Assembly (NCBI GenBank): GCA_936450465.1
Contig: OW388294.1
Location: 66,515,575 to 66,579,574 of the forward strand
From: Gibbula magus
Lineage: Eukaryota; Mollusca; Gastropoda; Trochida; Trochidae
Length of the DNA: 64,000 bases
Direction: 5' to 3'
Shown here: positions 34,296 through 48,000 of the stretch, piece after piece
Numbering within the stretch: the first letter of the stretch is position 1
Layout of the letters: the number at the start of each line of letters is the position of its first letter
Notes under the pieces: generated by a model
What the model was told of the DNA's origin: nothing
Databases searched by the model: none
What the model saw: the letters and a program-made list of their open reading frames with translations, nothing else
Translations under genes and position numbers: made by a program

Positions 34296-34780
34296 GCGAA
34301 TTTCTTACATGGCGATCATTGAACGTCCTCTGCGGCCGAAAAGCGACCATTGTACGACCTATCTGCACTCTGGGGGCAACCGATGAGGGGCCAGAATCGA
34401 CGGCGGAAGTTTTTTTGGCGTCCTCAGCGTCCTTGGCGATCATTCGCAATGTCTCAGCATCCCATGTGCCACCTCCCCACGACCTTAGCAACCATTTTGC
34501 CTCCCTTGAGCGTCCAACGGCGATCAGTTATGCATTGTGGTCGCACAGGGGACGTACAATGGTATTTATGTCTGTGTAAAGGGGTCTTTAATGAATTGTT
34601 ACATGGCGATCATTGAACGTTATCGGCGACCTACCTGCCCTCTTGGGGCAACCGCAATGAGCAACCAGAATCGACGGCGTTCTCTCTGCGAAAGTTTTGT
34701 GCATATCCAACTTTTTGGCATCCTTGGCGAGCATGCGCGATATCTAAAAATCACATGTGCCTCCTCCTCATGACCTTAGA
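34296..34780. repeat. GC-richer direct repeat, two copies of about 185 bp
   Basis: About 34296-34488 and 34592-34777, both starting ACATGGCGATCATTGAACG and sharing GGGGCAACCG, CAGAATCGACGGCG, TCCTTGGCGA and ACATGTGCC or CCATGTGCC. Overlapping open frames in several registers do not agree between the copies, so a gene is unlikely. Confidence 0.65.
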
Positions 34781-34789
34781 GAGAGACAG

Positions 34790-35168
34790 AGAGGGAGGGT
34801 TATGGACGATGTTTTTATAAAGTGGGGAGGATACTTATAGCGGCCAATATATATTTATAAATCATTGATATGTATCAAGCAAATATTTATGTGTCCTTTT
34901 TATAAGTTGGAAATGATGCCAACACGATAACAACACTTCAAATTACCATGTAATTTTCAAAACAAATTTGAAAGAGAACATGTTCATAAAGAAGTATACT
35001 TTTATAACGTTCTGTTAACGTTGTCAAAATAACGACGGTATTTTTTTACAAATGAAAACTATAACTTGTTTTCTGTTCGATATATTTGATATTTCCTGCT
35101 TATATACATAACTCATGACAATTCAAATTAGGATGCACACTTTCAATATTATTATATAAACCACGTAT
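34790..35168. other. Gene-free AT-rich stretch
   Basis: Only a short GAGAGAGACAGAGAGGGAGG run at its start; nothing else seen. Confidence 0.35.
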
Positions 35169-35501
35169 TTAAAGGGGCAGTAGCACCTTTTTAAAAAAAA
35201 ATGCTTTTTCAACTCCCCCAAAATGATAGTTTATGTCATTTATATTTACTTAAGAGGCTTAAACATCTTATTACACAAACCAATTGTCCGTAGTGATTAT
35301 AACAGTGTTGCGTATAAAGCAAAAATTGCATGGCGGCCATGTTATTGTGAACACATTTTATTATTTCGAGTGACAAAGACGATTCTCATGGCTTTACGGA
35401 ATCATTTACACTTATTTTAAAACTTGATTTTCAAAAGAGAGAAGGGTGTTTTACTGTTGGTGACATTATTTTTCAAATTCATTTCATCGACTTATTTCAG
35501 T
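35169..35501. mobile_element. TTAA MITE family 1, copy 3 (right end lost)
   Basis: Left end TTAAAGGGGCAGTAGCACC; inverted orientation relative to copies 1-2 (contains TTGCATGGCGGCCATG). It stops at TTATTTCAG, where complete copies continue into the CCCCTTTAA terminus, so the last about 30 bp are missing. Confidence 0.8.
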
Positions 35502-36605
35502 GCATCAATCCTCTAATCAATCGAAACGCAACTGAAAGATAAAGGGAGATACTGTTGCATACATAAATTAGTGTCGATTCAGAAATTGACGCAACCTCAT
35601 GTTCTGCAATCACTGAAACAGTGCATACTCGTACAACCATTTTACATTCTATATTGTATCTCTCAAGGAATTATCATCCAAACGTTAATTATACCTACTG
35701 CTAAATTATTTTAAGTTATTTTGACCTATTGTAAAACATCTATATATTTAAACTGCAAATCGAAACTCCAAAAGTAACAAAACTAAACATATTGTAATCG
35801 TATAAACTTCCATTTTATAATATGTTGTGTCTGATAGTCTATGTAATGTCTTTGTTAACATAGCAGAATGACATACGTCCTATGTTCTCAAAGCACACCA
35901 GTATGATTCATATTTCTGAAACGGAGCATATGAGGGAACACTTGACCTGACTGTCGCATTGTACATTTTACGAACGAAAACTGGTACTTGCGCAACGCGC
36001 CGAACACGCTGAGGCTTTAACTGGGTCAAGTCTGCATTGCGCAAGAACCTGTTGTCAGAGGATCGGACATTATAATAACACATAAAGTGAAGAAAACGTG
36101 TTTCGAATTTAACGTGTACAGAATATATGTTTATACGATCAGTTAGATGCTCTGTTCCAAACCGTATCTAGTTATAGTATGAAACTGATTTGATTTATAA
36201 CTATTCTAGCTGAACGTAGCTTGATCTGGACTAACATTTAGTCTCAGAAACATGTTTGTCCTTACCGACACCATTTTACAAACAATTCACATAATAATAC
36301 AAAATGGAGCCCTAAAGATGCTTTAATTTCTGAATCTTGACTTGCTATAATTGTCTAGACTGGGCTGGTCATGAATTGAATATTTTGTTCTAGGATTTGG
36401 ATGACAGACTAAACTGGATCAAGAACATGTTCTTTGACTAACAGTACCCCCTAACGTACGTATATATAAGTGGTTTACCTATTTTCAAAGTGAGATGACA
36501 ATGATACAGGTTTAAGGAAATACAGAAAAAGTTTGTAACAGTTAAATAAGTTACCTGTATGATAGGCAACAGACGGATACCTGATGTGAACATTGTGTTG
36601 TAAAC
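35502..36605. other. Gene-free stretch
   Basis: No gene. 35880-36080 has somewhat higher GC but no family resemblance. Confidence 0.35.
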
Positions 36606-37019
36606 TTAAAGGGAGGGTTCTGTCGCCATCTTGTTTTTTTTGCATTACGTGAAATGAAAACACGCTATATTGTAACTAATTTTAAAACCCTTTTAATAAT
36701 AAAAAAACATACACTGATAGAGTATTCACATAGTTACAATATAACATGTCATAAAACTAATAAACAATTTGTTGTTATGGTAGCGAAGTTTTCCCCACTC
36801 GCAGCGCCGATGAATAGTTTCATTTCTCATTGTTTTCTATTTTTCAACAAACGTGTGCTTGTTTTTATCAAGTGTTGAAATATAAAGTCATCAAAATATT
36901 ACATTTATTAGTATTTTTTAATCTGACTGTGTTTTAAACATGTATTAATTACACATATATGGAAACAGGAATATCCTCTTCGTTTCCACAAAAAAGCCCC
37001 AAAAGAACCCTCCTTTTAA
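36606..37019. mobile_element. TTAA MITE family 2 (414 bp, complete)
   Basis: Ends TTAAAGGGAGGGTTCTGTC and AAAAGAACCCTCCTTTTAA, inverted over about 16 bp with TTAA outermost. The interior is unlike family 1, so this is a separate TTAA family. Confidence 0.75.
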
Positions 37020-37024
37020 GATAT

Positions 37025-40000
37025 CTATTTATTTATTATCATATCCATACATAGTATAGACTACCAATTATATTTTTGAAATAACACACACATACATGAT
37101 ATATATAGGATATTTATCAGCATAACGCATATCTAGGATTTTAGACATAATATGATTTATTCTAAAGAATTAATTGAGTACTGAAACCCTGACTTTAAAC
37201 ACATAGAAAATGACGTAAAGTTACAGTATAATATTATCAAGTATTGCATGAATAATATCATATTTTCTAAAAATATAATACCATAAGATCTTAAAATGAC
37301 AACAATGTAAACAGAATCTGCATAGCCAAACAAAGCTTGAGATTTAGCGGAACGCAGGTGGTGACGTTGTAATGGACACACCTTTCGTGGAAAATGAATT
37401 ACGACCACTGCATTGTACGTTCATTTAGGTCACCTGGTCTTGAAGACAAACCTCTGTTTGTCTTCGCTGTAATACGATATCCTCTAACAAACACTTTTAC
37501 GTGAAGCAGACAAAGGAAATATACGTACCACCGTACGCCACATCGGAGTAATAATTTAGTTGCTTCAATAAGCTTGCTGTACAAGTAAGTGGTTAGCCAA
37601 CTGCCTTACACTCAGAATCTGGCAAAGGATTTATTCATAAAATATCACCATTTTATTTAATATTGAAAATGAGGTTATGGGTTTTTAAAAAAACAGATGG
37701 TCCTTTTAATTTTTTTTGTTGAGTTAGACTGACTTTCATATATACACAATGCTAGTCTCCACAACTCGCATGGCTGATTTAAGCTTTAAATTGCCCCTTC
37801 CGTACTTCGAAATCAGAGCCCGCTATGCATTTAAGGTGCAGCTCTCCACAACTTTAACACTGAAAAATGGGATAAATATAATACTGAAATGCTGAAATCA
37901 GCCAGTTATATAATTACTGACACTAGCAAGAGTTATGCCTGACGTAGGGAAGTTGCTTGTTAGTTATTTGAGGAATTTCTAAAACACTCCCCTGATATAA
38001 TAGTTATGTTTAAACCGTTAATTAAATATAACATTGACTTATAAAATGCTAAGATACGGTAGGTCCGTGTTACCAAAAGAAAATACATCAAAATAAATAT
38101 CGGGTAATATTTCTGCCCATTGATATGAGATGGAAAATATATGTAAAAATGGAGAAGTCTTTTAATGCATAAGGTATCTAATTTATACAGACACTAAGCT
38201 GAAAGGAAGTTACCAACTTAGCCAAATAGTTGTTTGACAAAAATATGGTTTGAAATCATAACAAAATAAAAAAAATGAATCATAACGTAAATTGCACGAA
38301 ATAGAAACACTGTCATGTTGATGGCATATACTGACGTATACTGACTGGCAGGTGAACTTATATATCTATATGATACAAAATAATACTAACTAAAGGTAAA
38401 CTGAACATAATCACGCAGTATAACCATTGTCATGTTGACGACACGAAGGTGCGACCTTGATGACGTCATGCCCCTCCACTGACTGAGATGTCAACTTGCA
38501 TTTCTCCCGGATGTGGGGGACTGGGTATTTTCCAGAATTTCCAGCGTATATTATTATTCAAATGTTATGAATACATTCAAGGGTGTTTTATTTTTACAAC
38601 GGCCATTGGAAACTATAATAAGTTTACCTGGTTTAAACATTCAGATAGGAGATAATCAGTATTAAAGAGAGCTCATTTTAAGAGACCATGTGGATGGTCG
38701 AGACGCATAGCAAAACTATACGATGTTATTTGTTTATTTGATAAGTAACTTAAGAATTGTTAATTTCCTAAGACGGAATTTAAGAGGTCCTTGCAGAAGT
38801 TTCTTCCAGGTAGCACGATTATGCGGCGTTTATGATGAAACCGAAAGAGGAAGAAGAGGAAATCATAAAAATAATTTATCATATCCGAGTCCAGTTTTCA
38901 GGATACTGTTAAAGGATATCTAACAAGCTTCCTCTTTCATATCATATTTACGTCTCGAGTGAAATAATTTTGCTTTGTCTCGAGCCTTAGCGAGGGACAT
39001 ACATTTCTAAAGGTGAACGATTTATGAATCCTATTTATAACCAACTTGTATTACGATTAATTGTCTTTTAAAATAGGTTGCTTTTGTCCCTTGACAGAGG
39101 AAATAAGTCAAAATAGGTTAACAATCGTCAATAACGTTTAGATTAATACTTCGGTTCAATGCCTTAAGGCTTCATTTCGCTTTATTTTCTTTCAGTGAGT
39201 ATTTACTTGATCTTGTATCCAACAGTTTACAACATGTTTTAATCAAGCGACTCAGAATAACATTTCCCTCTAAATTCCAAACACGCAGAGCCTTGCTCAA
39301 TAAATGATACTAATTCATATAGATATAGATGTGTGCATATACTTTCAGTTTATTTCTTTATTCAAAATTAGTTTCAAAATGAAATGTCATGTTGAAAAAC
39401 AAAGCATGCCATGTCTAAACAATTACGGTCTTCTTTATCAAAATGATATATACATTTTATGAACATATCATATGCATATGATATAATTACACGATCTGTC
39501 AATGCTTTTAACACCAGCTGTGTGTCGTATCCGTATACGTGTAAAATAATAAATCAAATAATATTAATATAACGATTTCTTCATTTGATTATTTAATTCA
39601 AAATTAAATATATATTTATATTAGATTACAGTTGAGGTCTTGAAATTTAGTGGAAAGTTCCAAAAATGTTCCGCATTTCGCTTGCATACATTGATATCTT
39701 GACTCACCAGTCAACCTCGGGTCAATAGGTCAATGAGTCCAAACGGATCACAGCATCCGCGACCTTCCCTTTAGACTACATAATACGTAATACTTGAAAC
39801 AGGCAAACCTGTGAATCGTGATATATTTTTCACACCATGTGTCGTGTCGTGTGGGGTCATGTTATGAAAAGAAAGTTCATTAAATGTTTTAAAAGTATAT
39901 CCTTTTAACAGAGAATGCAATTGTTAACATAAAGCATGCTTTTTTATTAAAAAAATTCGTAAAATAAATTAAATCTAAGAGTTATAACATTAGCTTAAAA

Positions 40001-40370
40001 TAGCTTTACATATGTTTATGACTTGTTTTGTTGTGGTCGCTCAGCCTTACCCTATTACAGTATTTTATAGCATGCATAAGCGACAATTCAGTTCACAGTC
40101 AGATAAGCATCTGAAATAATACCCTGCAGCGGAGTTGTCTCGTCAGAGGCGTTCACTCTTCCATATTAGGTCACCTTACCTTCATCCTAGCTTTAAAGGG
40201 AGAGTCCTATTGTAGTATTTTTCTTGAAATTCGAAGGAACATTTCTGTACCCACATACATGAATGCTCTTAATACATGATTATAACACAATTCAATTTGA
40301 AATTTATTACTGAGGTAATGTTGATTTTATAATTAACAATTTTATAAAGAATAGCGCACATTCATTTTGG
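37025..40370. other. Gene-free AT-rich intergenic DNA
   Basis: More than 3 kb with no supportable gene, RNA gene or clear repeat. Confidence 0.4.
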
Positions 40371-40374
40371 GTTA

Positions 40375-40641
40375 AACGCCACTTTCAAGAGTATTTCGCT
40401 TATATCGCGGCTGCAAGTTGGGCAGTGAGAAAACCCTCAACGTCATGTGGCTATGCATTGCGGTGAAACCTGCGAGCAGTGGCTGGAACTAGCGAACCAT
40501 GGGTGGTACTATGCTGAGATTCAGTGTAGCATTGCACCTACACCATACTGCGTGTATAACAGTTCTCTACTGCATACAAAGTTGCCTTGCCCCTGGCGGG
40601 ATTCGAACCCGAACGCCCTAACCACTGCGCTATCCCGCCCC
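40375..40641 (-). mobile_element. tRNA-derived SINE (minus strand)
   Basis: From 40641 leftwards the minus strand reads GGCGGGATAGCGCAGTGG and then GGGTTCGAATCCCGCC: an A box (TAGCGCAGTGG), a perfect B box (GGTTCGAATCC) and acceptor-like GGCGGGA pairing with TCCCGCC. The two boxes are only about 10-12 bp apart, so the anticodon arm has been deleted and it is no working tRNA. The body ends in a tail with AAGTGGCGTTTAACCC. Confidence 0.7.
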
Positions 40642-40644
40642 AAG

Positions 40645-41800
40645 TAAAGCCTTTCATCGGGGCTGAGGCGATGTATGCTTTTCTACATCTAAACACGACA
40701 TAGTTGGTCTGTCTAATGGTAATATTAGTTGTTGCTTTGAATCAATATATATGTTTTAGTATTTTAAGATGTAAAATTAGTTAAAACGCGTTTTTTTTCT
40801 GTAACACGTAACTAATAGGCTTGTTCTCAGATACACCCGGAAAAACTCGCACTTTCACATAACAACCACAAGAACAGAAAGTCTATATTTTGCCGTCTTT
40901 TTGTGACTCTTTTTCGATATTCTAATTTTTTCGAATTTTGTTAAGACAGACAAATCTTTACAGAGTCTAACGGCCAGTCTATCTGTTGTTCTATATAACG
41001 AGCGTCGCATTGTGCTTTTAATATCCCATTTATCGTGTATATTAAAAATATTTTTACGATTTATTACGGTGTAATGGATTATCTGTGTTGCGTAGTCAGC
41101 CCTTCACTACCTTGTGTTAAATGATAAGCATGTCAGACAATCCTTTTTATTAAATTTTATTTTTAATGTTTTTGCACTTTTATAACTTTCGAAATCTTCA
41201 AGTTTATTTTAATATCATTCGATTTTCTTTTTTAAAACATATGGACATTTCTTAGCATTTTTCCTTCCTTAGATTATACGTTGGTCTAATGCAACCAAAC
41301 CCAATGCAACATACGTTTACAATAAATATAGTCATATTCTCATATTACATGTTTGTCCAGAAATATGTTGAAACTTAATGTTCACAATGTACTATTTGTA
41401 AAAACTAATTAATGAGTCTATCAACAGTTTTTTGAAATCTCACACAAGCAACTTATGTTTTGAATCCATAGAAATAAAAATCAACAACATGTCAATTTCG
41501 TCTCGGTTCTCGATGTACATAAGTCGCCATGACAACTTAAATACGTAATGAAGGTAAAGTAAGATTTTGATATTTAAGTACCTCAAGACACCTGATAAAA
41601 AAACTACCTCCATAGATATCATAGATAGACTCTCACACTGAACATTTCAACACGTTTTTCGTAATTTTCCTTTCAGCTACTAGAAATGTGTTTCGAAATT
41701 CTACGCCGATGTTTTGAATTCAAGGTATTGACAGCGTTCTTCCATCAAATGTTGCGAAATGAAGGATGCTGAAAAGAAGCGCAGCTTGGAGCTATCCTCC
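40645..41800. other. Gene-free AT-rich stretch upstream of gene B
   Basis: No coding feature seen. Confidence 0.35.
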
Positions 41801-41804
41801 GTTC

Positions 41805-41992
41805 TGAGGCAATGCTCGTGACGTATTGTTCTATTAATAGAAGTGGGCGGAGCTTAGCATACGACATTCCACGCAGCTGTGTATTTAGAACTTGGGTTGT
41901 TATATTGCACTCAGAAAGGCCCCTGTCACGGAGACGAACGCTGTTTGGAGCTTTCAGTGATTGATTACTCGTTGTACGGATAACATTACAAT
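41805..41992 (+). promoter_or_regulatory. Upstream region and 5' UTR of gene B
   Basis: GC box-like GTGGGCGGAGC at about 41843-41853, about 150 bp before the start codon. No clear TATA box. Confidence 0.3.
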
Positions 41993-42002
41993 ATGAGCAC
42001 AG
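41993..42002 (+). CDS. Gene B exon 1 coding part (Met-Ser-Thr, phase 1)
   Basis: ATG AGC ACA G followed by GTAAGT; matches gene A exon 1 in residues and phase. Confidence 0.6.
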
Positions 42003-45000
42003 GTAAGTCGTGTTTATCTTACTTGCCAAGAGTTTCACACATAAGAGATTGGAGGGACTAGATTTGAAAAAAAACCGTTGGCGGGGCGTGAATTTGTTAT
42101 AATGTTATTCATGTTAATTTAGTCGTTGATTTGATTTGTGGTATGTATCAAAACTGTTCCAAAACGTTCAAACTGTAAAATGATTGTTTTCTAACTGTAT
42201 ATGCGTGCACATGAAAGCTCATGTCATAAAACGTGATATGCACTGCCTCTGATCGTAATCATCGCCTATAATTACTTTATGTCATTATATATAATTAAAT
42301 AATATAGCACATGTGTGATAATGATGTAATAGAATGCTAGAGTCGTTGTTGTACAGAATATAGCCCTAGGCTCCTGACTACTCGATGATAATTAAGACGA
42401 AGTCAAGCACAGTAGTATTTAGAGCACTTTACAAAACACTTAAAATTGCATGCAACTCGGGCAACTGTGTGTTGTGTCTAAGTATAAGTGGACATGTTGT
42501 TTCACTTTTGTCACTTAATGTTTTGGGAGGTAGGAGTTAATAGCACGCAGAACAATATGTAATGATTGCTTATAAATACTTCACATCATTATATACCATT
42601 AGATAATATAGTACATTTGTAATAATAATGTAATAGAATGCTAGGTTCGTTGTAGGGAACGTGCTTCTGCCTATTTTGATGAAAATTCAAGCGAAATCAA
42701 ATAAAGGCACATCTCTCACAATTGTATGTTGTGTCTGCTGTAAGAGGGCATTTCGGTTTTTCTTATGTCACTTAATTTGCTGAGAGCTATGAGCTAATAG
42801 CACGGAGAAGAATATGTAATGGTTTTATCTAGGCATTTAGCCTGTCATATCCACGAATATTGCTTCCCCGAAACGATTTACGGTTACTAGCAGTTTTGCC
42901 TTCTGATAAATAAATGGGACGTGCGAATGATAAATTTTGCAGTACTGTTATACGCTTTCTTTATTGCTATGAATCCAATCTTATACCCGAAACATTTTCT
43001 ATGGAATTATTGCAACAGATGTGGCGATCGATTTGGCGTCACATGCACAGCTATCAAGCAATTATCAATAATCGTGTTTATCTTTGATTGAAATGGGACG
43101 TTTTGGTCGCTAGAGACTCACATCATTTGATGCAATTATCAATTAATTTATGTATGGTCAACGTCAGACAAACAGCTGTATATAAAGCGATGAATCCTCT
43201 TGAAAATAGCATGCAGTATATAGGGAGGTGATTAAATTTATCTCTAAGGTTATAGACAGAGAGACATTAATTTTGTGATTCCAAAGCATGGTTGCGTGTA
43301 GCTTGAGAGTTACACCGATTTCAAGCAAGCAATATGTGTGGCGGTAACTCTTTAATGCATCTCTCCAAGGATTTAGATATAAATCCTTGCATCTCTCGTA
43401 TAATTAGTACAACGATTACAACTATTTGATTCACAAGCTTGTAGTATATACAACGGGAAGCAATGCTAAAAGTTCTATGGATAGAAAACTTATTTTTTAC
43501 ATTGACTGCAACCATTTAGTGTACAAGCCTGTAGGGTATACAACGAATGGCCATTCTAAAAGCGTATTTCAGGTTCTGTGGAAGAACCTTATCCACTACA
43601 ATGACTCCAACCATTTGGTGAACAAGTTTACAACGTTCTCCATGTGCCGTGTATATGGATGGGCCCTGCTAAATGCATATCTCAGACCGTCATTACAGCG
43701 GCAAAAACAGATGCCTCATTTCGGTTGACCTTGACCTGAATCCGCTGCCTCCACAGCCTGGCATTTATAGCGTATCCTTCTCATCCTGCTTCTCCCATGG
43801 CTCGTGTAACGTTAAACTTATCTGACAGATTAGACCCTCCAGACAGACCATTGCTGCACGGTCTTATCTCCATGCGCTGTGATTATAAATATTGGCACCG
43901 ACTGAGATGCTTTGCCAATATTCTCCTTGCTTTATATTACGTGGCTGGTTAACTTGAATTTACTGTTGAATATGCTTAGACTAGACTTGTTAAGTCTCTA
44001 TAAGGAAAATGTCGAAAAGTGCCGAAATTGAGAACATCAAAGTAAAATGAATTAAAATGTATGAACTTTCTATTTATATGTAGATTTAATTTTGCATTTA
44101 TTCAATAAAACTTTCAAACAGACTAGAATTAATTCTTAAGGGATATCGTCATGTAATTAGCGATGAAGATCATCAACTGATGTCTTAAATGAAAATTTCG
44201 GGATAAGTGCCAACAGAACGAAAATGAAAATGACCTCTTAGATATATGAACTTTCTAATTTTGATGAAGATTTGTTTTTGTCTTTATTTAATATAAGTGT
44301 CTGGACGAAGAATTAACAATGTAGGAACATCGTCATGTGATTTATGTGATAGACTAATAAATAATCAAATTGTATTTGAAAACATAAAATAAAAAAAATG
44401 TTATTCAGTGTCAGAACAGTCGAAAGATTCAGTGATATATATAATAAATTAATATCTGATATGGAAATATTTTCTTCTTACAAAAAAAACCCCAAATGGT
44501 CCTCGTTTTGCTTCCTGGCCTACAGGTGAATAGACTTATAAACAGAAAACTAGACTGTATTAAAGTTTAAAACATGTAAATGCATAGATAACTCGGCACA
44601 TTAAGGCAATTAATCAACGAATATTTATGAAAATATTTGAATATGAATCTTTGGATCTGTACCCATTCTCTTAAGGTGATACTTAATTCTAGGCTAATTT
44701 CTAAGACATTTCCAGTTGGGCATTATGGTTGGCATCGCTGGAAGCCCAAAATAACACTGACTGCGCATGCTTTCGCCTCAACTCTAGCGAATTATGGGTA
44801 ATCTTACACGTTAGCAGACAAGTAATGGAATGTTGGAGTATTCGTACACATACACTGTACGTGATGAACTGGGTCAGCATCATTTGAGAGATTTCGACAC
44901 AGTCTACATTGCTCGTTAGCACCTTCTGCTATCATAACAGTAATGGAAAACATTTATAACTGACGTTTTATTGGTAATTTTAATTAGTTTATCTTTCAGA

Positions 45001-48000
45001 CCTCCATGCAGATCGTATTTCAGAAGCAAGACAAAACAATACAATTCTGGTAGATTTTCAGATTTTAAAAAAAGTATTTCTAGCATTAAATCTCAAAAGC
45101 AAAATTTCAGTATCAAATCCAGTCTTGTTTCAATTGTAACCGTCTTTTAAATTCAAATACTCAAGATCTATTACGTTTAAAACAACTCTATTCATGCAGA
45201 ACTATACGAATATTTACGTAGCATATAGATACATGTACCAATGATGTAATTATTGTATTGATTTATCAATAAATATTATTTGTTCATGGAGGTAGCCATT
45301 TATTGAAATAATCCTTTACATATGCCAAACAAAGCTTTTCTAGAAAATTATAATAATACACATCAACTTTTGAATTTCCCGCAAAGCGACATCAAGTTGA
45401 CTCAAAGAACGCCTCTCGAAATTTGAGACACGAGGCAACAGGTGTCCTTCAATCCGGAACTAGTACAATGACGTCATTCATGTGACTGCTGCTCAAATCA
45501 AGATACTTATGTCACAGCGACCTAACAACGTGTTTAGTGTCAATAATTGAAAGAAAGAAAAGAAACGAAATAATCATATCATTTGTACATGAATGTTGAA
45601 CATTATAGCTAAATATGTGTACAATACTCCAAATATATTTATTTACTTGACGTGATTATGTTTGTTCTCTGAAATTAGAACCGTTGCAGTGTATTTTACA
45701 ATAATACATATTTAAATGCAAATTTGTCAAGGTAGAATTGATAATACATGTAAGGAGTTACATATAATGTATAAATCTTTAGTTAGATTTAGTTTGATCA
45801 TGATATATATTTCTCACGACATTACATGTACCTGGGGGTTACCGCAACCTAACGTTATGACAACAGCAAAACTAGTGTAGGTTATGCATATTCAAGTTAT
45901 TGATTCAAAGGATATAAGCGAAGCTCCCGACTGCACAGTTGTGGTTTGTGCTTATTTGTACACCAGACACACATTCATTGTAAATGAGTTACCACCTGTG
46001 ACACAGACTGAAATTTAGTCTCTTAAAGGAGAATAATGAAACAAAATTGTTAAAATAAAACTTGAAATAAAACATCTAATAGCTGAGATTTTTGTCAGGC
46101 CATATGAATAGAAATTGACTTCTGAGATCTGTAATCTTTAGAGATTTGCTTAAAACGGTTAGACTTACTTTTATTTTAGTTTAATATGTAGATTAAACGA
46201 CGAGGGAAGTTACTTTAACATATCTAAAAAATATGAATTAGCTTCTCTGGGTCTTTATAGACGTGCTTAAATAGACTTTACTCTAGTATGATGTATAGAT
46301 TCCATTGACACGTTACACTGAAAATAAGGAACTTACTTTTGAACTATACAAACAACAACAAAGCAGTTTCTGACGTATGTAGGCCTTGGTTTATATGATG
46401 TTTACTTCAGTTCTAGTTTGATATGTAGATTTCAATGACATGTTATTCTTAAATAAGTTACTTTTGAAATATGAAAATAGTAACTAGCTGCTGAAACGTT
46501 TTTCAAGCCTTAGTTTACATGTGTAGATTTGTTTAAATAAGTTGTAATTAGACTTTCTTCAAGACTCTAATTCAATATTTTATTTTTCTGTATGACATGA
46601 AGCACGTACACCAAGGAAGTGTGTAAGGTTTAATGGACCTTGAATGTTTGTTCTTTGGTAAAGTGCATGAATTCGTTTGAGTGAAAATGATACTTGACTG
46701 TGAAAATCTGATAACTGTACAAACATCATTTTAAAACATAACACTTAGTTGTGATTCATCGTGGCTTGCACAATATGCATTATAAAAACATTCTCTTATT
46801 TTCATAGACCCTATGGCTTAGTCCTAAATTTTGATGAAATATTTTATCGAAATTCATCACTTTGTCCTCGGGGTTAATTCTGCATATTGTACTTTTTCGG
46901 ATGCCTAATGGAGATTTAAGATAAAGAAGAGATATAGTTTAATCCGAGAAAAGGAGAATTGAAATTCAGAAAAGAATAAAAATACTGGAATATAACAACA
47001 TACAATCAGGAGCTTGTCGATTACAGGCTTACAGCACATTAACAATAACGTCATATAATATCAAAACTGACTGAAATAGTTTCTATAATTCATTTTTAAA
47101 ATGATAGAACACATTATGTCAAACGTAAATCCAGCGATTTATTGAAAACAATTTATATATTTAACACTATTTTGAACTTAGAGTCTGAATGTTGTTATTA
47201 AAGTCATTTAGGTACAATTCATTGTAATTGCATTAACCAAATATATGTACGTTGTATAATTCAATCACTCAATGAATCATATTTTTTTTTTATGTCAGAC
47301 CATATGGTACATGGTACAATTGTATTTGAATAAGAAACATTTATATTTTATAATCATTTTTATATATAATCAAGGCTTCGTTTATCAAAATGACATACGA
47401 TCTCTATGGCAACCTCGAAATATTTAATAATTGATATGCATCCAGCTGTATTGGCCATTTAATCAACCGAGAACAATTTTCGCCACATGCTAAGAATTGT
47501 TTATAATATGATCATCAAAGGTAGTCACGTGGTAACAAAACAGGAAATGCCCATTTCCCAAAGCGAAATTATATTTGACCTTTACTGATTATACCGCAGC
47601 GTATCTGACCTCAATACGTCAGTACTTTCCAACAATAATTTAGTCTGTGTTTCCATGTATGCAAAATGTTGTTTAACACTATTTTCTCGTACATGCACTT
47701 TCATTGTTAAGATAGACTATTAATATTATTCATTGAATTAAATGTGTGCGTATTCGAAGGTATATAGTTGATGATCGAGATTGCACACAGCCATGTAGCT
47801 GTTTTATATCTGATTGGTAACAAAGGTGTTGCTGAGATTCGTAACATTTGCATTGAATTGCGAGTAGGCTAAGTAAAAAACATAATAACAAGACTTTTGC
47901 ACAGAATTTCGAAAAATAACCCAACAGAATTGCAAGCCCTTTGCACTATTGCGACAAAAATAGTAAAAAACATAATTGCAAGAAATTTGCACTGAATTGC

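Noticed and set aside
34102..34773. Several overlapping frames of 75-130 codons
   Set aside because: They fall on a two-copy GC-richer repeat and the copies do not keep a common frame.
40575..40641. Possible tRNA gene
   Set aside because: A and B boxes are present but the anticodon arm is missing; better read as a SINE head.
43426..43728. 100-codon frame over the 95-bp tandem repeat
   Set aside because: Translated units differ widely, with no family resemblance and no splice support.
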